From: Paraburkholderia aromaticivorans | Lineage (GTDB): Bacteria; Pseudomonadota; Gammaproteobacteria; Burkholderiales; Burkholderiaceae | Direction of reading: 5' to 3' | NCBI RefSeq assembly: GCF_012689525.1 | Contig: NZ_CP051516.1 | Location: 4,402,001 to 4,466,000, forward strand | Length of the DNA: 64,000 nucleotides | In this document: positions 1-8,508 of the stretch, one piece after another | Position numbering within the stretch: position 1 is the stretch's first letter | Layout: every line of letters begins with the position of its first letter | The notes under the pieces: model-generated | What the model saw: only the letters and a program-made list of their open reading frames with translations | Databases searched by the model: none | Told to the model about the DNA's origin: nothing | Translations under genes and position numbers: made by a program

Positions 1-372
1 GTGGTCTGGCTCGGCTAGCGCCGCCACCAGTTCGGTCAGCATGTCCGGGTCGAGCGGCTTTTCGATCCAGCCGGTCGCGCCCGCAGCCCGTGCTGCTTCC
101 TTGAACGGCTCGCCCGATTCCGTCGTGAGGACGAGGATGGGTGTCGCCTGGTAAGCCGGGTTGTTGCGCAGCGCGGCGATCAGATCGAGGCCGGTCTTGC
201 CTGGCATGTACTGGTCGGTCAGCACGAGGTCGAACGACATGGCGAGCGCGTTTTCGAGCCCTTCGTTGCCGTCCGCCGCGAGCGTCACCTCGTAGCCTGC
301 CGTCGTCAACGTGGCGGCGAGAATCTGCCGCATCGATGCCGAATCGTCGATTGCCAGGATGTGCCTGATCAT
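1..372 (-). CDS. cheY: CheY-type chemotaxis response regulator (partial, runs off the left edge)
   Basis: The reverse strand reads an open frame of 124 residues from an ATG at 372 to the window edge, with no stop inside the window. It is a stand-alone receiver domain: it starts MIRHILAIDDSASMRQ, with the acidic pair in IDDS, the phospho-acceptor Asp in LVLTDQYMPG, the conserved Thr in VLTTES and the Lys in IEKPLDP. No output domain is visible, which fits CheY. It lies directly downstream of motB on the same strand, the position of cheY1 at the head of the chemotaxis operon in Burkholderia. A full CheY is about 125 residues, so only the last few codons and the stop should be missing, unless it is fused to something further left. 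Confidence 0.88.
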   Translation of the reverse strand, partial: MIRHILAIDDSASMRQILAATLTTAGYEVTLAADGNEGLENALAMSFDLVLTDQYMPGKTGLDLIAALRNNPAYQATPILVLTTESGEPFKEAARAAGATGWIEKPLDPDMLTELVAALAEPDH

Positions 373-456
373 GAAAACCTCGCTGCACGTACGCTAGGGA
401 TCGTCCCGCCGTCCGCGCCGGCAGGGCGCGCGAATCAGCGGGGCAATCGCTGTCTG

Positions 457-1464
457 TTACTGGGCCGACGGCACTGCCGCCGGCAACTTCGGTGCAACCG
501 TTACCGGCTGCGCAAGCTTTTGCAGCAACGGCTTGGAGCCGGCTGCATCGTCCGACAAGGTGGTCGTGGTGGAGTCGTCATGATTCAGCGCCTCCTCCGA
601 CTTCCTGTTCAACACGATGATGCTGATGCGGCGGTTCTCCGGATCCATCGGATCCGCCTTGTTCAGGTTCTGCGTCGACGCGAGGCCGAGCACGCGCATC
701 ACCTTCGCCTCGTCCATGCCGCCGCCGATCAGCTCGCGGCGCGACGCATTGGCGCGGTCCGCAGACAGTTCCCAGTTGCTGTAGCCCTTCTCGCCGCCGG
801 CGTACTGCGCCGCGTCGGTGTGGCCCTGCACGATGATGCGGTTCGGCACGTCGTTCAGCGTGTGGCCGATTTCGCGCAGGATGTCGCGCATATACGGCTC
901 GACCTGGTCTTTCGCGGTCGCGAACATGGGCCGCTTCTGCGAGTCGACGATTTCGATGCGCAGGCCGGTCAGCGTCGAGTCGATGCGGATCTGCTGCTTG
1001 AACTGGCGCAGCACCGGATTCGCTTCGATCGCGGCCATCAGCTTGACCTGCAGATCGTGCAGGCGGACCTGCTCACGACGCTCCAGCTCGCCCTGCAACT
1101 GCTTCATCGAGTCTTCGTTGTTGTGCGAGACGCTGCGCTCGGAGCGGTTGTTCGAACCGTCGGTGGAGCGCGTTACGCCTTGCGCGTCGGTCGAGATATC
1201 GCGGCCGCCGCCCTTCAGAATGCTCGAGTCCTCGGCGCTGCGGTCGCCGCCCCACAGCGTGATCTTCAACGGCTGGTTGAAGTAATCGGCAATCCCCTTT
1301 AACTGCACCGTGGAGGCCGAACTCAGCAGCCACATCAGCAGGAAGAACGCCATCATCGCGGTCATGAAGTCCGCATACGCGAGCTTCCAGGCGCCGCCGT
1401 GATGGCCGGCTTTCTTCGGCGCGGCGCGCTTGACGATAATGGCGCGGTCTTTGTCCTTGCTCAT
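457..1464 (-). CDS. motB: MotB, proton-conducting flagellar stator subunit
   Basis: This is a 335-residue protein. A short cytoplasmic N-terminus is followed by one membrane helix at about residues 28-49, with the channel aspartate at Asp32 (in AYADFMTAMM), the same number as the essential Asp32 of E. coli MotB. A linker and a C-terminal OmpA-like peptidoglycan-binding domain follow (VQGHTDAA near residue 213, DPENRRISI near 278). MotB binds MotA and anchors the stator to the cell wall, carrying the protons that power rotation. It starts 32 bases after motA ends, on the same strand, so the two are surely co-transcribed. The proton type, rather than sodium, is inferred from similarity to enterobacterial MotB. 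Confidence 0.97.
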   Translation of the reverse strand: MSKDKDRAIIVKRAAPKKAGHHGGAWKLAYADFMTAMMAFFLLMWLLSSASTVQLKGIADYFNQPLKITLWGGDRSAEDSSILKGGGRDISTDAQGVTRSTDGSNNRSERSVSHNNEDSMKQLQGELERREQVRLHDLQVKLMAAIEANPVLRQFKQQIRIDSTLTGLRIEIVDSQKRPMFATAKDQVEPYMRDILREIGHTLNDVPNRIIVQGHTDAAQYAGGEKGYSNWELSADRANASRRELIGGGMDEAKVMRVLGLASTQNLNKADPMDPENRRISIIVLNRKSEEALNHDDSTTTTLSDDAAGSKPLLQKLAQPVTVAPKLPAAVPSAQ

Positions 1465-1496
1465 CGGTTCGGTTCCCGGTGCCCTTTATCTGACCT

Positions 1497-2357
1497 TTAC
1501 TTGGCCTTCACGCGGCGCACGTGCTCTTCCAGCTCGGCGAACGACGGGCGTTCGGTCGAGAAGAGCACCTTGCGGCCGAACTCGACGGCAATCGCCGGCG
1601 CGTAACCGTTCAGGCTGGCCAGAATCGTCACCTTGATGCACTGGAACATCTTGGTCGACTCGGTCACGCGCTGTTCGGCGACGCTCGCGAGCGGCCCGAT
1701 CAGCCCGTACGAAAGCAGAATCCCGAGGAAGGTGCCGACCAGCGCCTGCGCGATCATCTCGCCGAGCACCGCGGGCGGCTTGTCGGCGGAGGCCATGGTG
1801 TGCACCACGCCCATCACCGCGGCCACGATACCGAACGCCGGCATTGCGTCGCCGACCTTGTTCAGCGCGTGAGCGGGCGCTTCGCCTTCCTGGTGATGCG
1901 TCTCGATTTCCTCGTCCATCAGGCTTTCGATCTCGAACGCGTTCATGTTGCCGCCCACCATCAGACGCAGGTAGTCGGTCAGGAATTCGATGATGTGATG
2001 GTCCGCGAGAATCTTCGGATATTGGGTGAAGATCGGACTTTTCGACGGATCGTCGATGTCCGCTTCCAGCGTCAGCGTGCCTTCCTTGCGCGCCTTGGCC
2101 AGCAGGACGTAGAGGAGCGCCATCAGCTCCATATAGACGTCCTTGTTGTACTTCGCGCCCTTGAACAGGGTTGGAATGACGCGCAGCGTGGCCTTGATCG
2201 TCTTCATTCCGTTACCCAGAATGAATGCGCCGACACCGGCGCCGACGATCATCAGCACTTCAACGGGCTGCAGCAGCGCGCCGAGATGGCCGCCTTCCAG
2301 CGCGTAACCGCCGAAAACGGACAAAAGCGTCACGAGTGTTCCCACGAAAATCAGCAC
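1497..2357 (-). CDS. motA: MotA, flagellar stator subunit
   Basis: The protein has 286 residues and matches E. coli MotA along its whole length. It starts (M)LIFVGTLVTLLSVFGGY and holds four hydrophobic segments, the large cytoplasmic loop with YPKILADHHIIEFLTDYLR, the MDEEIETH segment, and PAFGIVAAVMGVVHTM near the third membrane helix. The start is a GTG at 2357 with a GAGG ribosome-binding site about eight bases upstream; no ATG fits the family N-terminus better. MotA surrounds the MotB dimer and its charged loop contacts FliG. A 214-base gap separates it from flhC upstream, so it may have its own promoter, but I found no clear sigma-28 site there. Confidence 0.97.
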   Translation of the reverse strand: MLIFVGTLVTLLSVFGGYALEGGHLGALLQPVEVLMIVGAGVGAFILGNGMKTIKATLRVIPTLFKGAKYNKDVYMELMALLYVLLAKARKEGTLTLEADIDDPSKSPIFTQYPKILADHHIIEFLTDYLRLMVGGNMNAFEIESLMDEEIETHHQEGEAPAHALNKVGDAMPAFGIVAAVMGVVHTMASADKPPAVLGEMIAQALVGTFLGILLSYGLIGPLASVAEQRVTESTKMFQCIKVTILASLNGYAPAIAVEFGRKVLFSTERPSFAELEEHVRRVKAK

Positions 2358-2571
2358 TGCCGAGCCCTCACAAAGAAGCGACGGTGACCGTCGTTAATAA
2401 GGTTTACGGCAACGAAGCGGAAAACTTTGGCGGAAAAGCGGCTCGTCGCTCCGGTGTAAACCAGAGGCGGATGCGGCTGGCCCGGCGGGACCGGCCATAG
2501 CGCGGGCGGGCTGGAAGCCCCGCCGCATGGGCGATGGAAGGCGCGCCGCGCACCGGCGGCCGCCTTCCAGG

Positions 2572-3132
2572 TCAGGCTTCGAGAGCAGCGAGGCTCTCGC
2601 GGGCCCGGGCGTCGGCAAATTTCTTTGTCTTACCGGCGCGCGAAGGCGGCTGGCACAGGCCGCAGACGAACGCGTGCTGCGGATCGTGCGCATGCGCGAC
2701 AAAATGTCCCCCGCAGCGGCAGCAGGCGGTCATTTGCAGCATTCCAGAGTCGAAAAAGCGCACCAGCGTCCAGGCGCGCGTGAGACTGAGCACGGGCTCG
2801 TCGTCGTGCAACTGGACGTGTTCCAGATAGAGCCGGTAGCTTTTCACGATCGACTGGATCGTCAGGCAGCCGCCATGATCGGCCATGAACCGGTAGATGT
2901 TGTAGAACAGCGATGAGTGAAAGTTCGGCTGCCAGGTCATGAACCAGTCGGTCGAAAACGGCAACATGCCCTTGGGCGGCGAGACCCCTTTCAGCTCTTT
3001 GTATAGCTTGATGAGCCGGTCGCGCGACAGACTGGTTTCTGCTTCCAGCAATTGCAAACGCGCGCCAAGCTCGATCAGCTCGATCGCCAGGGTGATTTCC
3101 CTGACTTCGAGCACAACACTTTTATAGGCCAT
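2572..3132 (-). CDS. flhC: FlhC, subunit of the FlhD4C2 flagellar master regulator
   Basis: The product is 186 residues. The C-terminal zinc site is intact, with Cys137, Cys140, Cys157 and Cys160, the same numbers as in E. coli FlhC, plus an extra Cys138. With FlhD it forms the hexameric activator that binds class II flagellar promoters and recruits sigma-70 RNA polymerase. It follows flhD by 51 bases on the same strand and precedes motA. Because flhD and flhC head the motAB-cheY gene string, the whole minus-strand block is probably controlled from the long region upstream of flhD. Confidence 0.96.
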   Translation of the reverse strand: MAYKSVVLEVREITLAIELIELGARLQLLEAETSLSRDRLIKLYKELKGVSPPKGMLPFSTDWFMTWQPNFHSSLFYNIYRFMADHGGCLTIQSIVKSYRLYLEHVQLHDDEPVLSLTRAWTLVRFFDSGMLQMTACCRCGGHFVAHAHDPQHAFVCGLCQPPSRAGKTKKFADARARESLAALEA

Positions 3133-3183
3133 CCGTTTGCGTTTCCCCCGTCCTGATCGCTTTGTTTGAATTACAACGTGCCA

Positions 3184-3504
3184 TCAGCCGAGGTGTTCGA
3201 CTGGCTGGCTTGCCATCAGGATCGCGGAATGCGCCTGGGCTACGGCGCTGGATTTGCCTTTGTCCGCCAAAGCGGACAGTACGGCATGGTCGTCGAAACG
3301 GAAACGGCACAACACCTGATTGGACGCCGCCAGCTTGACGGTCTGCGCCAACGACAGATTGGCAAGCACATCGGCTAACTGGTCCGAAATCCCCATGCGA
3401 AACATGCCCATCGGCTTGTCTTCGCGCAGCAGTCGCTGGGCGAGCAGGAGATAAGACAGGTTGACTTCTCTGATCTCATTGAGCATTTCGCTTGTCGCGC
3501 TCAT
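3184..3504 (-). CDS. flhD: FlhD, subunit of the FlhD4C2 flagellar master regulator
   Basis: The product is 106 residues and starts MSATSEMLNEIREVNLSYLL, the conserved dimerisation helix of FlhD. Cys66 sits where E. coli FlhD has the Cys65 that makes an inter-subunit disulfide. FlhD itself hardly touches DNA; it positions FlhC in the heterohexamer. It is the first gene of the minus-strand motility block. The region upstream, about 700 bases without a gene, contains a strong inverted repeat at 3680-3698 that may be an operator. Confidence 0.95.
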   Translation of the reverse strand: MSATSEMLNEIREVNLSYLLLAQRLLREDKPMGMFRMGISDQLADVLANLSLAQTVKLAASNQVLCRFRFDDHAVLSALADKGKSSAVAQAHSAILMASQPVEHLG

Positions 3505-4210
3505 GATTCCCCCGGGTGTATCTGGCTGGTCAGGCCGTTACGGAAACGTTTGCTCGAACGCGCGCACTGAAACCGCACGAAACGGCTCGTTTCTGGTCTT
3601 GCGAGCATTGTGTCGAAAGGGGGAGCGGACGAAAATCGGACAGACACCCAGCCTTGTTGACGGATTAATCCGTCATTCGTGTAGGAATTTTTCCTACAAA
3701 GGCGAGTCGGAGAGCGGGTTTGCGGGGAGCGGAGGCGCGCGATCTGGAATTTTCCATGCGCGTTGAACACGCTGCTTTCAACGATGTGAACCAGATGGTG
3801 AGTCTGATTGACTCATGGCCCGCACCGTTACAGCGGTGAGCGAGAATTATAAGACGTTTTCACTTCTCTGCAATGCGCACCGTGTAGGCGCCGCGCTCCA
3901 CGTTTCGGGCCCGCGCCTTGCTGATGGCTTCTCAGCGTTCGAATAATCATCCGGCGGCGCTTCCCGATTAGGGAGCTGAGCTTCCAGACGACCTGTAACG
4001 CGCCATGTTTCGCGCTGTAACAACATTAAGTGTTTGAAAAATAACTCGAATTAGCGCGGCCAATCCCGATAATGAAGCTAAGGGATTACCCGATGCAGGT
4101 TCGGAACACCCCCGGGCGGCGGCTTACCGCGCCCAACCGTCCGTCAGGCATTCGCTCCTCGCTCTACTCGAGCGTCGCTGTGGGATGCCGTTCTGATTAG
4201 GAGAAAACGC
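3505..4210. other. Long divergent intergenic region upstream of flhD
   Basis: About 700 bases separate flhD (minus) from a GT4 glycosyltransferase (plus). The short open frames inside have no family resemblance or convincing ribosome-binding site. The half nearer the glycosyltransferase is comparatively AT-rich. Besides the perfect inverted repeat at 3680-3698, there is GAGTC-N5-GACTC just before position 3815. The size fits a master-regulator promoter with many inputs; that is inference. Confidence 0.5.
3680..3698. promoter_or_regulatory. Perfect inverted repeat upstream of flhDC, candidate operator
   Basis: TGTAGGAA-TTT-TTCCTACA is a perfect 8-bp inverted repeat with a 3-base spacer, centred about 185 bases upstream of the flhD start. 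TAGGAA/TTCCTA half-sites resemble those bound by NarL/LuxR-type response regulators such as RcsB (RcsAB box) and BvgA (TTTCCTA heptads). No T-run follows that would suggest a terminator. The identity of the binding protein is inference. Confidence 0.5.
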
Positions 4211-5275
4211 ATGCGAATCGCACAAATTGCGCCGTTGTATGAAGCTGTCCCGCCGAAACTTTACGGTGGCACCGAACGCGTCGTGTCGTATCTGACGGAA
4301 GCCTTGGTCGACCTCGGCCACGACGTCACGCTGTTTGCCAGCGGCGACTCGGTCACCTCCGCGAACCTCGACGCCTGCTGGCCTCGTGCGCTGCGTCTAG
4401 ATCCGACGATTCGCGATTCGCTGGCTCCGCACGTCCTGATGATGGAAAAGGTGCGCAAGGTCGCGCATGAGTTCGACGTGCTGCACTTCCACCTCGACTA
4501 CATGCCGTTCCCGCTCTTCACGACGATGGACACGCCGTTCGTGACGACGCTGCACGGCCGCCTCGACCTGCCGGAACTCCAACCGGTGTTCGATGCGTTC
4601 TCCAACGTGCCGGTGGTCTCGATCTCCGATTCGCAGCGTGCACCGCTGCCGCAAGCGAACTGGCTCAACACGATTTACCACGGTCTGCCGGAGCAACTGC
4701 TCACGCCGCACACCCACAAGAAGCCGGAATATTTGGCGTTCCTCGGCCGTATTTGTCCCGAGAAGCGCGTCGATACAGCTATCAAGATCGCTGCACAAAG
4801 CGGTTTGCCGCTGAAGATCGCCGCCAAGGTGGACAAGGTCGACCAGGAATACTTCAAGCGCGAAATCGAGCCGCTGCTGTCGCTGGCGCATGTGGAATTC
4901 GTCGGCGAGATCAATGAAGCGCAGAAGCCCGAATTCCTGTCCGGCGCCAAGGCGCTGCTGTTCCCGATCGACTGGTCGGAGCCGTTCGGCCTCGTGATGA
5001 TCGAGTCGATGGCGTGCGGTACACCGGTGATCGCGTTCAACCGCGGTTCGGTGCCGGAAGTGATCGACCACGGCGTGACGGGTTACATCGTCGAGGACGT
5101 GCAAGGCGCGGTCGCTGCACTGCAACGCCTGGATGAACTGTCGCGCACCGAAATCCGCGCCCAGTTCGAGCGCCGCTTCAGCTCGAAGACGATGGCCCAG
5201 AATTACGTGGATGGCTATTCGGCACTGATCGAAGCCACGCGCCGCCCGGTGTTGCGTCGAGTCGCGGTGGGTTAA
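4211..5275 (+). CDS. GT4-family glycosyltransferase
   Basis: The 354-residue protein has the two-domain GT-B layout. The N-terminal glycine-rich acceptor loop reads PPKLYGGTERVVSYL (residues 14-28). The C-terminal nucleotide-sugar domain starts with LAFLGRICPEKRVD and has the EX7E signature as Glu257 and Glu265 in SEPFGLVMIESMACGTP. It should transfer a sugar from a nucleotide donor with retention of configuration; donor and acceptor cannot be told from sequence. A GGAG ribosome-binding site sits before the ATG. It stands alone and is followed by a terminator at 5439-5466. It points away from flhDC and could share regulation with it, but a cell-envelope or stress role is equally possible. Confidence 0.85.
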   Translation: MRIAQIAPLYEAVPPKLYGGTERVVSYLTEALVDLGHDVTLFASGDSVTSANLDACWPRALRLDPTIRDSLAPHVLMMEKVRKVAHEFDVLHFHLDYMPFPLFTTMDTPFVTTLHGRLDLPELQPVFDAFSNVPVVSISDSQRAPLPQANWLNTIYHGLPEQLLTPHTHKKPEYLAFLGRICPEKRVDTAIKIAAQSGLPLKIAAKVDKVDQEYFKREIEPLLSLAHVEFVGEINEAQKPEFLSGAKALLFPIDWSEPFGLVMIESMACGTPVIAFNRGSVPEVIDHGVTGYIVEDVQGAVAALQRLDELSRTEIRAQFERRFSSKTMAQNYVDGYSALIEATRRPVLRRVAVG

Positions 5276-5438
5276 ACGCCGCGCTTAAGCGGCTGTGGCA
5301 GTTTTTTGCTCAGCCGCTTGAGTATCGGAATCCGCCGCTCACAGCGTTTCCGATTTGCAGGTCAATAGTGAGATCATTTGTCGTGTGAATCGTTTGCGCG
5401 AGCGGAAAATCCAAGTTATCCCGCTTCTTTGTTCAGAA

Positions 5439-5466
5439 AAGCCGCCCCTCGAGGGCGGCTTTTTTA
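5439..5466 (+). terminator. Rho-independent terminator after the GT4 gene
   Basis: The stem GCCGCCC-CTC-GAGGGCGGC, slightly overlapping in the loop, is followed by a run of T. It lies 160 bases after the glycosyltransferase stop codon. Confidence 0.85.
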
Positions 5467-5567
5467 ATACGGGTATGGATGCGCTTCCATCGCGGATTAG
5501 CACTCAGCGAATAAACACCGAATGCCAATAAACCTTCAGTTGGCTTTCGCCTCGACCGGCAATCGGC

Positions 5568-5870
5568 TCAAGCCGCGCCAATCAGAAAGCGCTCGCGATT
5601 CTTACCGACGATCCACTTGGGCGGTTTGCCGCGCCCGCTCCACGTATTGCCCGACTTAGGATCCTGGTATTTTGCCGGCAGCGGTGCCTTCTTGGGCGGG
5701 CGGCCACGCTTGGCGGCGACCGCAAAGCCGAGGTCTTGAGCCGTCAGACCGTATTCAGCGATCTTTTGGCGGATGTCGGCGACCACATTGTCGATTTCAG
5801 TACGCCGCGCTTCTTCTGCTTGTGCCTGCAATTTGGCGATCTGCGCCTTGAGGTCTGCATATTGAGACAT
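5568..5870 (-). CDS. H-NS family nucleoid-associated DNA-binding protein
   Basis: This is a 100-residue protein with an N-terminal coiled-coil oligomerisation segment (residues 1-40). The C-terminal H-NS domain (about 66-86) holds the core TWSGRGKPPKW. Between them, KRGRPPKK (54-61) looks like an AT-hook, a feature seen in several Burkholderia H-NS paralogues. It should bind AT-rich, curved DNA in the nucleoid and silence genes. A GGGGAG ribosome-binding site precedes the ATG at 5870. The DNA upstream, between this gene and aqpZ, is strikingly AT-rich for this genome, as often seen at autoregulated hns genes. Autoregulation here is inference. Confidence 0.92.
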   Translation of the reverse strand: MSQYADLKAQIAKLQAQAEEARRTEIDNVVADIRQKIAEYGLTAQDLGFAVAAKRGRPPKKAPLPAKYQDPKSGNTWSGRGKPPKWIVGKNRERFLIGAA

Positions 5871-6160
5871 TCCGGTTCTCCCCTTTTCTAGAACTCATTG
5901 GCTCGCAGACTAACTGCAATTATAAAAATTCGCAATGGACAAGAATACCGATTTAGCAAGATATCCTCTGATAATTAATAAGATCGGTGAATTGTAAAAC
6001 GGCATCTTTATCTCGCAATAAAAAGGTAAAGGCGACACCACATTGACAATTCTTGACACCTGATTTGGCGGCCTTTCCCTAGAATTGCGCGTTCAAGGCA
6101 TGCGGACGGACTTAGCCGCGTGTGCTGGCGGAAGGCTCAATCTTTTTAGGATTACCAATC

Positions 6161-6901
6161 ATGCAGTTGTCAAAGCGCCTCGCTGCCGAATTGTTCGGCA
6201 CTTTCTGGCTCGTGCTCGGGGGCTGCGGCAGCGCTGTCCTCGCCGCCAACTTCGCCGGCCCGGTTCACGGTCTGGGCATCGGCTTCGTGGGCGTGTCGCT
6301 CGCGTTCGGCCTGACCGTGCTGACCATGGCTTTTGCGATCGGCCACATCTCCGGCTGCCATCTGAATCCGGCGGTGAGCGTCGGCCTGACCGTCGCGGGG
6401 CGCTTTCCGGCGCGCGACCTGCTGCCGTACATCGTCGCCCAGGTGATCGGCGCGGTGCTGGGTGCGCTGGTGCTGTCGCTCATCGCGTCGGGCAAACCCG
6501 GCTTCGATCTCGTCGCCAGCGGTTTTGCCAGCAACGGCTATGGCGAGCGATCGCCGGGCCACTACTCGCTCGCCGCGGCATTCATCTGCGAAGTGGTGAT
6601 GACCGGCTTCTTCCTCTTCGTCATTCTCGGCTCGACCGACAAGCGCGCGCCGGCCGGCTTCGCACCGATCGCCATCGGCCTGTGCCTCACGCTGATTCAC
6701 CTGGTTTCGATCCCGGTCACCAACACGTCGGTCAATCCGGCGCGTTCCACTGGCCCCGCGCTCTTTGTCGGCGGCGCGGCCATGGATCAGTTGTGGCTGT
6801 TCTGGGTTGCGCCGATCCTCGGCGCAGTGATCGCGGGCGTGTTGTACCCGGTCATCGCTGAAAGCCGCAGCGGCAATTCGCAGAAGCTGGCGCTCGACTA
6901 A
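6161..6901 (+). CDS. aqpZ: AqpZ, aquaporin (water channel)
   Basis: The 246-residue protein has six membrane helices and two re-entrant NPA loops at Asn69-Pro-Ala and Asn192-Pro-Ala. The selectivity filter is Phe42, His180, Thr189 and Arg195, the water-selective set of E. coli AqpZ (Phe43, His174, Thr183, Arg189), so it should pass water rather than glycerol. I chose the ATG at 6161 because [15 protein letters not shown] matches the family start; an in-frame GTG at 6122 would add an unlikely 13-residue extension. It is a single-gene unit: a hairpin terminator follows at 6923. A TTGACA lies about 110 bases upstream of the ATG in the AT-rich region, but I could not pair it with a well-spaced -10. 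Confidence 0.95.
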   Translation: MQLSKRLAAELFGTFWLVLGGCGSAVLAANFAGPVHGLGIGFVGVSLAFGLTVLTMAFAIGHISGCHLNPAVSVGLTVAGRFPARDLLPYIVAQVIGAVLGALVLSLIASGKPGFDLVASGFASNGYGERSPGHYSLAAAFICEVVMTGFFLFVILGSTDKRAPAGFAPIAIGLCLTLIHLVSIPVTNTSVNPARSTGPALFVGGAAMDQLWLFWVAPILGAVIAGVLYPVIAESRSGNSQKLALD

Positions 6902-6922
6902 TTCGCGCGCTGTCATTCAGGC

Positions 6923-6956
6923 AACAAAGCGGGCGCTGCGGCGCCCGCTTTGTTTT
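6923..6956 (+). terminator. Rho-independent terminator after aqpZ
   Basis: A perfect 14-bp stem (AACAAAGCGGGCGC with its complement) closes a TGCG loop and ends in a short T-run. Confidence 0.88.
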
Positions 6957-7053
6957 GCGGCGGACGGCGTCGGCACCTCGATATCGCCGCGCTAGCTAAC
7001 TCGCGCCCGCTGCTAGAATCGTGCGACTTCCCAAGCTCGCACAGGTGCTCCCT

Positions 7054-7749
7054 ATGAAGCGTTTCCGCGGATTCCTGCATGGCGTCGCACTCTCCATCGG
7101 CGGCTTGTGCGCGGGTGTGCTGGCGCTACCCACCGCGCATGCGGCCGACGGCCAGACGGAAACGCTCGTGTTCGTGCGGCACGGTGAGAAACCCGCCCAA
7201 GGCTATGGGCAACTCAACTGCCAGGGACTCAACCGCGCGCTGGCGTTGCCGGCAGTGATCGCGGCCAAGTTCGGCAAACCGGATGCGATCTACGCACCCG
7301 ATCCCGGCCAGCAAAAAGACGACAGCGGCAAGCCCTACTACTACATCCGGCCGCTTGCGACGATCGAGCCGACCGCCATCCAGTTCCAGATGCCGGTGCA
7401 AACGCCTTATGGTTTCGCTCAGATCGACCAGCTCGGCACCGCGCTCGTCAATCCCGCCAATCGCAACAAGCTCATCGTCGTGGCGTGGGAACACAAGCTG
7501 ATCGTGAAGCTATTGCGCCAGATGATGAGCGCGCACGGCGGCAATGCCGCCGATGTCCCGAACTGGAAGAGCGACGACTTCGACAGTATTTATATTGTTC
7601 GCCTCAACTGGCAGAACGGCACCGCGCGCGCCAACTTCAAACATGATCGTCAGGGGCTGGATGGACGTGCGACCGATTGCCCTTGCGCGCAGTTGCAAGG
7701 GGCTTCGTCAGCGGCTGCGTCGGCGGTTTCGTCGAGCGCGGCAGATTAA
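7054..7749 (+). CDS. Secreted histidine phosphatase superfamily protein
   Basis: The 231-residue product begins with a signal peptide (about residues 1-31, ending TAHA-ADG). Directly after comes the phosphohistidine motif VRHGEK (Arg42, His43, Gly44), the mark of the branch-1 histidine phosphatase (phosphoglycerate mutase-like) fold. A second histidine in AWEHKLIVKLL probably completes the active site. The substrate is unknown; periplasmic export rules against a glycolytic role. The start at 7054 is preferred over a GTG at 7021 because it puts the positive residues directly before the hydrophobic core. The C-terminus is a low-complexity Ala/Ser tail. It has no operon partner. Confidence 0.75.
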   Translation: MKRFRGFLHGVALSIGGLCAGVLALPTAHAADGQTETLVFVRHGEKPAQGYGQLNCQGLNRALALPAVIAAKFGKPDAIYAPDPGQQKDDSGKPYYYIRPLATIEPTAIQFQMPVQTPYGFAQIDQLGTALVNPANRNKLIVVAWEHKLIVKLLRQMMSAHGGNAADVPNWKSDDFDSIYIVRLNWQNGTARANFKHDRQGLDGRATDCPCAQLQGASSAAASAVSSSAAD

Positions 7750-8035
7750 TCGGGTAATACAGATGTAAGCCGCAATTACGCACGCGGCCATGTGATTTGG
7801 GCACAGCGTGACGGCGGGCGCGATTCGGCGCGGCTCAATGGGCCGCGAATCCCTATCGGGTGGGGCTTTGACCGAGCGGTGCTTGACGAGTGGTGTACCT
7901 ATGTACGGCTGCTCACAACGTTCAAACCCTGCGGCGATGCTTGCAGTCCGTAACATCTCGTCGCAGTACCCATCGACGGGAATGCGTAGATTGGTCCTGT
8001 GCGACACACATACGTCGCCTCACAGGAGAACAAAC

Positions 8036-8347
8036 ATGAAACGCATCGTCACTCACTTGCTGGTTGCTGCAGGACTCGCGGCGGGCGCATGCGGCGTCGC
8101 GCAAGCGCATACGGATCTGAACATCGGCCTGTCGCTCGGCGCACCGGTTTATGCCCGCCCAGCCCCGGTCTATGCGGCGCCGCAGCCGGTCTACTACGGC
8201 AACGGCGGGTGGGACCACCGCTACGATCGCGGCGACTACTACCGTGGCGACCATCGATATGATCGCAACTGGAACCACAATGAGCGTGGCTGGGGCCACG
8301 ATAACGGGGGCGACCATGGCGACCGCCGTGGCGGATGGCACGGGTAA
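8036..8347 (+). CDS. Small secreted Gly/Asp/His/Arg-rich protein, unknown function
   Basis: The 103-residue protein has a clear signal peptide (cleavage expected after Ala24, VAQA-HTD) and a good AGGAG ribosome-binding site. The mature part has Ala/Pro/Tyr/Val repeats (residues 35-53) and then a low-complexity tail of Asp, His, Arg, Tyr, Trp and Gly in motifs such as WDHRYDRGDYYRGDH. Such exported His/Asp-rich tails are common in Burkholderia genomes and may bind metal, but I know of no established function. No neighbour suggests a pathway. A near-perfect hairpin at 8459-8500 separates it from the converging next gene. Confidence 0.7.
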   Translation: MKRIVTHLLVAAGLAAGACGVAQAHTDLNIGLSLGAPVYARPAPVYAAPQPVYYGNGGWDHRYDRGDYYRGDHRYDRNWNHNERGWGHDNGGDHGDRRGGWHG

Positions 8348-8458
8348 TCTTCCTGGTGCGCCTGACGTCGGCGAATGGGGCGGATTGCCGACCTTGATGG
8401 ACCTTGGTCGTGCAACGCCGTCACTAGTAGCCTGAACCAACCGGCGCGCTCACTTAAA

Positions 8459-8500
8459 GGAAACGGCCTGCATCCATGAAACTGGATGCGGGCCGTTTCC
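8459..8500. terminator. Bidirectional hairpin terminator between convergent genes
   Basis: A 17-bp stem (GGAAACGGCCTGCATCC with its complement, one G-T wobble) closes an 8-base loop between the small secreted protein (plus) and the HAD phosphatase (minus). The T-tracts on either side are short, so termination strength is uncertain. Confidence 0.65.
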
Positions 8501-8508
8501 ATTTCCGC

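Noticed and set aside
4029..4075. Sigma-28-like TAAGTGTTT and CCCGATAA upstream of the GT4 gene
   Set aside because: The two boxes are about 30 bases apart instead of 11, and no other -35 fits at the right distance.
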